Shown one piece after another: positions 11,701-23,700 of a stretch of DNA of 64,000 bases. A program made the position numbers and the translations under genes. The DNA comes from Tridacna crocea (taxonomy: Eukaryota > Mollusca > Bivalvia > Cardiida > Cardiidae): assembly GCA_943736015.1 (NCBI GenBank), contig OX031062.1, positions 28,245,462 through 28,309,461 of the forward strand, given 5' to 3'. Under the pieces are notes generated by a model. It did no database searches. It was not told where the DNA came from and saw only the letters and a list, made by a program, of their open reading frames with translations. Numbering within the stretch: the first letter of the stretch is position 1; each line of letters begins with the position of its first letter.

Positions 11701-14700
11701 GACTTGCTGTCGGCAATTGCTGTGAATTTGAAAAAGTCTAAAAATGGTTAGATTGTTTTGAAAAAGGTAGAATATATAATTTTTAACCCTTTACCCTGAT
11801 TTTCTGTGTTTTTAGGACCCTAAATATGAAGACTTGGAAACATCATAAATAGATAATACCATAAAGCTACAAACATTTTTCTCTTTTCCAAAATTATCTT
11901 TCTCTATTTCAGAGTAAAAACAAATCGTATTAGACAGATTTAATTTGTTGTTTGCAAATGTTTTAACCATTTACTCCATAGATACTCATTTTGACGTATC
12001 AACAATAGACAGCTCTTGAAAACATTCGTAACGAGCAATTTCTCCTTTTCCCACAATGTTTTCCACTCAATTAGATATTTGTGTCTTCATTAGTCCATAT
12101 TTTTGACATCACATCTTTATTTGCTGCTGAAATGCAAGATCCTCAAATTGGCATATTATGTAAAGGGTTAAATATAACCAAATTTGAAATATTTATGTTT
12201 GGTAAGGAGTTAAACAGCCTACGAGTATTTTTTTCCACTAGTTTCATATGCCTTTAGCCTATCAGTTGTTTGGTATAGAGTCATTAAATCAAGAAGTTTT
12301 ATTGAAATACCTTAAATAGCTGTCCTGGTAGAAGTATATAGTCAGTGGATTCCAATCTGTTACTAAAAACCACTGCCGTATATCAAACTTGCAATTGTAG
12401 ATCAACAGGGGGCGCTCTGAAATTAATAGTATATAAAAACCATTCAAAGCTAAATACATGATTCTTTTTTGTCACACAGTCAAGCAGTCTCTAATAAATG
12501 CAAAGCAGCACATTGGAAAGATTAAATAACCACTTAAATATGAAATTATCTATCTGATCTCAATTTTTAACACAGGATTGCAACTCATGACCCTCCCAAG
12601 CAGACAAGTTTTTCCAAACACAATAATAAGCAGCTGCACATTTTCCAGAAATATTTTCCGTATCAATGAAAAGTATGACTTTCTTTCATTTCAAGGATTG
12701 TATTCTAAATGCTCTTTGTAAAAACTTTTGGTGGTTTTGGTAGGTCTATACAATACTTGGTTAACCCATTACCACACAATCCTGACTTTTAATGACCCAG
12801 AGAAAGAAGCCTTTTGAAAACACTGTGGGAAAAGAAGAAAATGCTGGTAACCAGCATTTTCTCCTTTTCCCACAATGTTTTCTACCCTTCCCAAACCAAA
12901 CTTTAATTTTTCAGTCACCTTTACTTTGACGTTTGCAAATGCTTTCAATTAGGACCAGTCTAATATTTTCTTGTATGGTAAAGAGTTAAACAAATAATTG
13001 AAGGACATACTATTTTCTCTGCCCAATTCATTTTTCAATAGTTTTAAGTTCTTCTGTAATTTCATGGTGACCAGATCTACAGGCCCCTGAGGGTCTGAAT
13101 AATTATTCAAAGACAGCATAATGGGTGGACATAATAAATAGTGAAAAGAAATTTCTCAAAACCAATGGTTTGGCATCAAGCCAAATTTGATAGGGTACTA
13201 GAACTTACTCTATCATACAATCTTTACATATTTCAAAGAACTGATATCAATAATGCAAACTTTGATGTGTAAACATGACAAAGTCATCAAATTGCTACTT
13301 TTCCTACACACATAGCTGGATTTTCTTTATTTTCCCTTGAGAAACACAAGTAATCTGTGCAAATTTCAAAATGAAAAAATAGGGACTTTATCCTGTAACA
13401 AGAAACATAACTTTTCAATGGCTACTTTTTCCTTACCAGAAGTTGCCTTTTTTTCATAATAAATAGACTTCAAGCTATAAATAAAAAGAAACTGTAGATA
13501 TTTGTTAAAAACCTGACCACAAATGCTGACTTTAGTGTGGAAACAAGAAATGCAAATTTTGAATTTCTAAGAGGCTTTTTTTTCCCTTGCTGGATTTCTT
13601 TTAAAATCAGTCAGGCTTACGCCATTGATAAGTTGAAAAAAATATGACCACAAATACAGAATTCATCACACTTGCAAGAAAAGGACTAATGGACAGATCG
13701 ATGTACTGACAAACAGACAGACAACAGAAACCATGCCATGACCTGAACTCTGCTGGCCTTTAGCCTGAAACTCTGCCATGTGGTAAAAAGTTAATATGTA
13801 AACCATTTACCACACAATTCCTACTTTTGACGCCCCTGAGAAAGAATACCTTTAGAAAACATTGTGGGAAAAGGAGAAAATGCTGGTTACCAGCATTTTC
13901 TCCTTTTCCCACAATGTTTTCTGCACTTCACAAAACAAATTTCAAATTTTCAGTCACTTTTATTTTGTCGTCTGCAAACGCTTTCGATTAGGACAAACCT
14001 AAAATTGTGTCATTTGCTAATGAGTTAAACATGCAAGATTGATAGCTTACCCATGTATTTTTGGACAACATATTTGTTATCTTTCCTGACTACTTGACTG
14101 TTGACTAGTTTTAACATGTCCTCCAACCTATCATAGCACTGAATTCCTGAAAAGAGAACAACCAAGGTTCTGGTTAGCTCTTTAACAAACGACAACATTT
14201 TAGACTTATCTAAATTGAAAGCATTTGCAGACGGCAAAATAAAGATGACTCAAAAATTAAAACTTGACTTTACAAAAGTGGAAAACATTGTGGGAAAAGG
14301 AGAAAATGCTGGCTACCAGCATTTTCGCCTTTTTCAACAATGTTTTCAAAATGCTTATTTTCCAGGGTCGTGAAAACCAGGAATTGTTTGGGAAAGGGTT
14401 AATAGATGCAACTCCTGTGACCAAATAGCAGCAGAAAACTCCAGCAGCATCCATGTAGAACATGTTCAAGATACTAAAAGGAGAAAGACAGCTTTTACAA
14501 ACATTTTATACGATACTTCTTGGAAATATCAGGGGTACTGTCTGAAATTGTTTGATAATGTAACAAATACTAGTCATACTATAGTGAGACTTTGAGCATT
14601 TGTTGAAAAATGTTAGACATAGCAATAAAGCAAATCAGGTATTGAAAAACCTTGTTGTTCTAGCACATTCTTTTTCCATTCAGTATATGATTATTATTAA

Positions 14701-17700
14701 GAATTCATTATGATGCAATCCCATGTTTGAACTCCTTACTAAATGACAAAATTTTAGACTTATCCAAATTGAAAGCATATGCAGATGACAAAATAAACAT
14801 GACTCAAAAACTGAAACTTGATTTTAAAAGAGTAGAAAACATTAAGGGAAAAAGAGAAAATGCTGGTTACCAGCATTTTCTCCTTTTCCCCCAGTTTTCA
14901 AAAGCCTTTTTTCTCAGAGTCGTGAAAACCAGAGATTGTTTGGTAAAAGATTAATGACCTGAAGGACAGAGATTTTTTAAAACAATGTTGGAAAAGGAGA
15001 AAAGGATGGTACATAGCATTTTCTCCTTTTCCATCAATTTTTACTACCCTTTCAAAGATAAGTTAGCTACATGTAATTAATAATCTGCAAATGCTTTCCA
15101 TTTCATTGAGTCTAACATTTTGTTGTTTTTGAAAAAGTTCAAGCCAATTTCTCTTACTGCCATGTTTCATAAATAATTTGCTGTATGAGAAATAAAAGTC
15201 ATTTGCAGGTGACAATTAGGTAATGTTGTTTATTCATATAAACAACACTTGATGATTAAAACCTATCCCTTGGATAACCTGGTAATATGTCACATACTGA
15301 GTAAGCTCACTGAACTGTGTTTTACGCTACTTTCAACATTATTTTAGCAAAGGCACAACAACTGCTTACTTATTCATACATGTGTGCAGTACCAGTACTG
15401 AGCCAGAACACTGAGGTGTCTTGCCCAAGGACACTACTTGACAAAGAAGTACAGATGTTTGGGAAAAAACCGAAACATCAGATTCAAGTGGCACTGATAT
15501 TTTGCATCAGTCACAGAGTTTATACTTTAAAAAATATTAGTGAAATCCTATACAAGTGGAATAATTCCCATATTACGTAATGATTACCTAGTTGTTTCAA
15601 TGAAATATTTTGTGGAAATTTCAACAGTATTTCAGTCATATTCCTGTAACTGCTTAACTTTTTATCTCTTTATCACACAATAAAAATGTAGACATCCAAA
15701 CTGAAAGCATTTACAGAATTTCACAAGTGGCACAAACCATGGAATTTGTGTTAGACAGAAAAAGGAAAAGGAGAAAATACTGGTTACCAGCATTTTCTCC
15801 TTTTCCAACGATGTTTATAAAAGGCTTCATGATCAGGGTTGTTTAAACCTGGGATTGTATGGTAAGACCTGTATAACCCTTTACTCCATAGATACTCATT
15901 TCTTCGCATTGCTTGTAGGAACTTTGGAAAACATTGTGGCAAAAGGTGAAATTGCTCATGACAAGCAATTTCATCTTTAGTCACAATGTTTTCAATGCTT
16001 CCAAAAGGTGTCATATACACATAAGAAACAGCTTCATCCTTGCTGTTATTTAGGGTCAATTAGAGATACCATAGAAATGCCTTATGGGGTAAAGGGTTAA
16101 TCAACTCCTCATTTTTTTAATAAGATTTACAAAAAGCTTCGATAACACACCTCTGCCTCTAGATTTAGCTCCTGGTTTTACTATCCAAACATTTTTGACA
16201 CCATCTAGTTCAAACTGAGGCATTACAGCTTTCATTCTGTTCAGTAAGTTTTCTACCTGCCCTAGAATTGTCACAGGCACTTGAAGAATGATAGCACCCT
16301 CGCTACAAACAGAAAACAATTGTTGTTGTTCTTGCATCATTAGCTTTGCTTTTTAACAATACCTTTTGATAAAATCTTTGTTTAGCTAGCTCTGAACCTT
16401 TGAAAATATCTCTTCTAAAAGAAGCCAATGTTTGCTGTGAGCATTTCTTCCTATTGTTAAAATGTTCTCATATGCAATCAATTATCAAACCTTAATTCAT
16501 ACCGATTATACTAGATCTTAACCTTTAGAACACTTTTCATGAATATTACTGCCATTGTAGCCAGTTTCAATTTGGATCAGATTGTAAAGATTATGCAGTC
16601 TGATCTATGATCTACACTGTCCGCTTTCCTGTGTTATGAATAGAGCAGCCTTGAATTTGCATTTGTTTGGGTTTTATTTCTATACTGGAAAAGTTTGTTT
16701 GGTTTATTCAGTGTTCTAATGGTTTGTTCTCTAGTCTTTTCTGTCAAACCTATCAACTCTAAAACACTGGAAAAAAGAACTAGGACTTAAGGATTTTATT
16801 GGAAGCATGATCTCTTTTTCATATAATGATTTTCAGAGTCAAGTATTGCATTTAAGGCTCATCAGATATGGTGTTGTTTAATCAAGCCTTCAAGGGTTAA
16901 TATAATAGAGTTTATTTCATCAGCTTGTGGTTAATATGGGGGTAACATTTGCCGAAAAAGGGAAAGGTATACAGAAATAAATTTTCACAGACCTTTCCCA
17001 AATATTTCCCCATATTAACCACAAGCTGATGACATAAATTATATATTATATTTCCTCTGATTATTTTGTCAATGAATGCAACTTTTAAAACTAGTGATAT
17101 CGAGTCAGTTTACCATATTTTCGGCAGGAGGAAAATATTCACTGTGATGGGGAAATAATTTCCCCCAGCTTAAATGATGTCATTCCTTTACCCATAACAT
17201 TTCTAAAATTAGACACATGAAATATAATATAAATGAGTTACAATAAACCATGAAAACTGTACTCACTGGACTATCTGATAATACCAGTTAATGAGTTCAT
17301 CCCACTGGGCAGCTGTTAATGGGTCTGACTGAAAAAGTTTAATACAAGAATATCCTGTGATTGACTGATCAGCTTATAATTAAATTTTTTCTATATTTTC
17401 CCCGATATTTTACCCATAATCCTCTGGAAAATCCATGTTAAATAGATTTACAGGAGTTATGCTCTGTGAAAAGGGGTGTAAAAATAGTATCGACCAAGGT
17501 CAGCCAGTTGACACAAGTAGAAACTTTTAGCTATTTGTCAATTTTCTGCATGTTGAAGGACCGTTTTGATCTTTGATTCAGTTGCTTACTAGATAAAATG
17601 GCTGGAAAAGGGGCATTCGGATATTTGCGTAAAGTGTCACACTTTACGACTACATTAGTTTTGTGCTACGGTAGACTTTCGCAAAACAGAAAATTACATA

Positions 17701-20700
17701 AAAACGGAAACGCAAAACAGAAAATTACATAAAAACAGAAAGTGCTATCTTGGATCAGCCTGTGCGGATTGCGCAGGCTGATCCAAGACGGCACTTTATG
17801 CAAATGTCCGAAAGCCCCTTTTCGCGTGTTGTAGGCCAAATGGATTTCAAAGATCTGTAATCAGAATTATGATGACTTGCTTGGTAAAAAGCATTGAATC
17901 CTCTTTTGCCGGAGCGTCACATTCACTTTTCCAAAAAGAAATTGTACAAGAAAGCCTCGAAAACTTGGTCTTAAGTTACTCAAAGTAAATAAATTCATTA
18001 CTGTTTGTTGGAAGAGGGAATACAAGATACTTGCTAACTTTAGTTTGTTTTGACTGCATTAACCCTTTACCCCATAAGGCATTTCTATGGTATCTCTAAT
18101 TGACCCTAAATAACAGCAAGGATGAAACAATTTCTTATGTGTATATGACACCTTTTGATAACATAGAAAACACTGTGACAAAAGGTGAAATTGCTCGTCA
18201 CGAGCAATTTCACCTTTTGCCATTTTTTTTACCAATGACTCCTACAAGCAATGCATAGAAATGAGTATCTGTGGAGTAAAGGGTTAATTCTTAACTTAAA
18301 CTCTTTTGTGCTATTACATTTTCCATAACCTTATACAAAAAAAATTGCATCAACTTCCTTCTGTAGTCACTGTAGATCAACATCAACCTGCATGGCTAAC
18401 AGAGCCTGTATTCACCAACAGGTCATAACCCTTATCCTGCTGTGTAACTTAAAGGACACCTTAACCCATTACCGAACGATAAATTTTTAGGTTTGTCTAT
18501 GTTTAAAGCATTTGCAGATGACAAAATAAAAGTGACTGAAAAGTTGAAACTTGTTTTGTGAAGGGTAGAAAACATTGTGGGAAAACGAGAAAATGCTGGT
18601 TTTCCAAAGGCTTCTTTCTTAGGGTCATCAAAAGTAGGGATTGTGTGGTAAAGGGTTAAAGTAGATAGTAGAAACTCAAGGGTTGCTATTTCGAAGTAAA
18701 ATTTTTACTTTGCATATATTGTGCAGTCTGATCTTAATCAACACTGTCTGCAAAAAGTCAGTGAGTTGCGATCAGCAGCCAAAGTCTTAATACTTTTGTA
18801 ACTACAAATCTTAACTCTTTACCACACAAATTCTGATTTTTAACGACCCTGAAAAAGAAGCCTTTTGAAGACATTACGTGAAAAGGAGAAAGTGCTGGGA
18901 AGCCAGCATTATCTCCTTTTCCCACAATGTTTTCTATCCTTTCCAAACTAAATTTCAATTTTTCAGTCACATTTATTTTGTCGTCTTCAAATGCTTTGAA
19001 TTTGGATTAGACTAAAATTTTGCCGTTTGGTGAAAGAGTTAAGCGTAGCACTCATAATGTACCTCTGCTGGTTGATCAATGTCTTCATGGTTTAAAAATG
19101 TCAGATATTTTTCACACTGCACCATGGATCTCTCCAAACATTTCATGGGTACAATTATTCTCTGCTTTTTCTTCTTTCTTCGGCTTGAATCTAGAGCTTT
19201 TGGCACTGAAATTAGACAATGAGACATTCCAATCACAGATTTGTTGTAAATTTAACCACTTAACCGTTTACCACATAAGGAAATTTAGACTTGTCCAAGT
19301 TGAAAGCATTTGCACATGACATTATTAGTCTTGCTGAATAAAAAGAATTTGTATCTGACAGGGTAGAAAATATTGTAGGAAAAGAAGAAAATGCTGGTTA
19401 CCAGCATTTTCTCCTTTTCCAACAAGGCTTTCAAAAGGCCATTCCCTACATGTCATTACAAGTTGGGATTGCATGGTAAAGACGTACATGTACCACACAA
19501 TACTTATTCTTAACATTTCTCAGAGAAAGAGTTTTTTTGGGGGGGAAAAGGAAAAATTCCATCACTTGAGCTGCATTGAATTTTTCAAATTGGATGACAC
19601 TATACATTTTGTCCTTTGGTAAAGAGTTGAGGCTGCATTAAAAACATCATTAAGTAAATTTATTATTTACTAGGATATTGCTTTTGTAGACTATTCCAAA
19701 TTCAAAGCATTTACACATGGTACGTGAATGCATCTCATATGACACGACTTGTCTTCAATATGTGACAGAAAAGATTGTGGAAAAAGGGGAAAATGTTGTT
19801 ACTACCATTTTCTCCTTTTCCCATAATGTTTTCAAAAGCATAATCTTTCACAGGAACATTGAATATTGGGATTGTGTGATGCAGGGTTTTGATCAAGAGC
19901 TTTACATATCCACGAGCCTTAACTATATGGGCCATAAATAAAAGCAGATACAGTGGACCATTCTTATCACAGACAATCCAAGATATAAAAGACAACACAT
20001 GTTTCGATACTTTATCTTTCCATGGTTTGAACTAGTTTGACAAAAGATCAATTCCACTGTACAGACAGACACCTTGAGTGACAATAGTGGCAAATCATCT
20101 TGAAGGTTATATATGCCACATCAACATCCCCTTTTTACATCCCCTTCTACATTGATCTTAAAATTCTTATAAAAGTTGTCACTGAGAAATAAACCAATTG
20201 TCATGTAAAAGTCATTTACTTTATTAAAGGCCCAGGGGCTGCCAAAAGCAAACAGTGCATGTGTTAAATTGTGTCTGAACTTAAATTGTACCACTTAAAA
20301 GTATGGATGGTTATAAAGATGGCAATCTGCTACTGTATGGTAAATCCAACAACAACTATTAAATATTCTTGAAACATAAATAATTATTCCAGACTGATAA
20401 ATTAGCATGAATAAAAAGTTGTTTGTGCATCAAAATTAAACCCCACAACAAATGTTTTACCAAGCCCAATCTAAACATTACAAAAACCTTTGCAGCAACT
20501 ATCTTTAATACATGTATAAAAATCAACATTCCACTGTGTGAAAGATCAAGGCCTTAATTTAAACAATAACATGCTCTTTTAAAACCAATGTATCACATTT
20601 GAAAGATTTGGTTACTTTTAATGACATGATAATTTATTATCTTTATTTTTTTTAAGAAGATTAAAATTTCTAAAATGCAACTCTCTCCCAAACAATCCCT

Positions 20701-23700
20701 GGTTTTCACAACCCTGGAGAAGACGCCTTTTGAAAACATTGTGGAAAAAGGAGAAAATGCTGGCAACCAGCATTTTCTCCTTTTCCTACAATGTTTTCAA
20801 CCTTCCAAGAACAAAATTCAATTTTTGAGTGACATTACTTATGTCTTCTGCAAATCCTTTCAATCTGGAGCTGCGTAAAATTTTGATTTTTGGTAAAAGA
20901 TTAAACCTTTACCACACAATACAAATTTTTAATCACCCTGAGGGACAAAGCTTTTGAAAATACTGAAGTAAAAGGAGAAAGTGTTGGTAATCAGCATTTT
21001 CTTGTTTTAAAACAATATGTGCTATTCTGTTGAAGACACGGATCATTATTCAAACTACAACTTGTTTGCCTTCTGCAAATGCTTTCGATTCAGTCTAGTC
21101 CAAAACTCTGTCATCCAGTATAGAGTTACAAATTTAATCTATGTACTAAAATGTGAAGTGCATATTATGTGTCAGCTTATTTAGTCATGATTATCTTAAC
21201 AACAATTTGCTCAGGATACACAGCTAAATCAGTTCTTGTTTCTCAAATAAGCAGCCAAAACTATCTTCAACTGAAGCCAATGTTTCCATACTATACCTGT
21301 TTTGGCCATTACTCTCATACTTCTGTTAGATCCATTCAATACATCTAGGCATGCTTGAATAATTACTGATGTTTCAATGTATATGAGCCATGCTCTGATG
21401 AAAGGGGGCCTAGTGAATGTCCGTGATCCAGTATACCAAGTAAGTAATTATACGATTAACCTTTTACCCCATAAGGCATTTCTATATCTCTAATTGACCC
21501 TAAATAACAGCAAGGATGAAGAAGTTTCTTATGTGTATATGACACCTTTTGATAGTGTAGAAAACATTGTGGCAAAAGGTGAAATTGCTCTTGACAAGCA
21601 ATTTCACCTTTTGCCACAATGTTTTCCAAAGGCTACTACAAGCAATGCGTAATAATGAGTATCAATGGAGTAAAGGGTTAAGGATTCATAGAATCCACGT
21701 AGTCTAGTGAATGACTGAATCTGGAGAAAGACTGATCCCTTCACATACAGAAAATTGATTGATGGAGTAAAGCAGAACTCCATGTAGACAGAGTGATTTT
21801 GATTTCATAATTGAAAATATAAGTTATTCTCCACTAAACCCTATGTTGTGGGTACTCATTAGAATTGTCTCACCAAGACAATTCTAATGAGTACCCACAA
21901 CATAGGGTTTAGAAGAAAAATAACAGATTGAGAATGTGGTCACTCCCTCTTATCTGGAGCCCTGGTGTAAAGTATCAATCTAGGTCAGCCTGCATAGACT
22001 GCGCAGGCTGACGAGCGGCAAAACTATTTCTTAGATACATTTAGCCCCCTTTTTGCAGAGCAAGGCTCATATGTATTACTTACTGGTACTCCAGAGATTC
22101 AAAAAATGAAAATACCAAAACATGGAAATACAAAGACAATGCAATGTTTCGTGTGCAAAATCACGGCGGGGAATCACGTGACACAACAACAACAACAATG
22201 ACCGTTATTTGAAAAAATTCCCCGACTTCAGGTAAGAAAATCTTCAATAATTCCGTTAATACATGACCGATTGGAATTTGGTTTGAAGCAGAGAAGGCGG
22301 AAGGACTCCAGGGATTTGCTTGATGTGTTAGATTTTTTAAACAACACCTGATAAAAATGTTATTGACGAGCAAACAAATTTTTTACCCTGGATAATTTGT
22401 TTGCTCACCAAAAATTTTTTTATCAGGTGTTGTATAAAAAATCTAACACATCAAGCAAATCCCCGGAGTCCTTCCGCCTTCTCTGCTTCAAACCAAATTC
22501 CAATCGGTCACGTATTAACGGAATTATTGAAGATTTTCTTACCTGAAGTTGGGGAATTTTTTCAAATAACGGTCATTGTTGTTGTTGTTGTGCCACGTGA
22601 TTCCCCGCCGTGAAATTACCAAATTCCTGATGGTAAATTAGAACTATAAAACTACTCTACTGAAACAAGTGCAAATTAAACATGCAAATAATGTAAATAC
22701 AACAAGGGGGAGTGGGAAGCAGGGCGGGCTAAATAATGTAAATGAAAAATTCAATGGTAGGAATGGTATATAATAAGCATGAATTCCATGTCCAATGCTG
22801 GGAGCACCTTCTGGGAATTTTATTATGTAATTTAACTCTTTGCCAAACAATAAAATTCTAACATATCCAAATTAATAGCATTTACAGACAACAATTATAA
22901 GATAAGAAAAAAAGAAAAAGAGAAAAATCTCTGAAAAGGTAGAAAAAATTGTTGAAAAGGAGACAGTGCTAGTTATCAACAATTGAGAAATATTTGACGA
23001 CAAGAAGTCCATTCCTACAACACAAGGATTATGAAACAAAATACATTGTATAGACAATCCTAGAGCCAATGAACTGATGGTCAGGTTACCATTATGATAC
23101 ATGGACAAATTGCTGACTTCTCAGACATTCCTCCAGCATAAAACTTGTTTTTCTCTTGTAGCAGATCATTCAACCACAAGAGAACTGTCATAAAAAAAAA
23201 ATTGTCTGGTAACTCAGTTGAAAGAATTACTTTCCTCTAATGAAGTCAAGGGATTTTTGTGCAAAGCATTTGTAAAAACAATACATGGGAAGGCACAAAA
23301 CTAAAATAAATGTATATAACCCATGCATTCTGATAGTATGTGGACCATATGACCAAATGAAAATAAATATTTTTATAACCCTTTACCTCATATAAGTAGT
23401 TCTCTACATTTACTATCATAAAACCATCACAAATCAGTCCATAATAGTTATGCATGATCCTCTTTTTCCACACGGTTCCTTCTTCCACCTGGAGTTCTGC
23501 TGGTGAAGCTTTATTAAGGTGGCTTCCAAAGATTTTTAAGTTATCACAGAATCAAAGATTAAAGGGGGAAACAACAAACAGAAGGACAGACAGACAAATA
23601 GTACTATTTCATTTTGATAAAGAGTTAACTCTTTACTACACGAGAAAATTTTAGACCGGTCCAAATTGAAAGCATTTGCAGATGACAAAATAAAAGCGAC

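Larger units (their letters stand above)
21385..22066. mobile_element. Type D element holding a type B element and a perfect hairpin
   Basis: Inverted ends ATGAGCCATGCTCTGATGAA and TTGCAGAGCAAGGCTCATAT. Inside are the type B copy 21456-21681, the hairpin 21834-21912 and the palindrome CAGCCTGCATAGACTGCGCA. Confidence 0.7.

Noticed and set aside
14402-14470. Minus-strand coding segment with [20 protein letters not shown]
   Set aside because: No splice borders in phase with exons 14 and 15 and no TTLL similarity; the exon 14 to 15 junction is already in frame.
22161-22613. Twin 70-residue frames on opposite strands
   Set aside because: Explained by the large inverted repeat; low-complexity VVVVV comes from a (GTT)n run.
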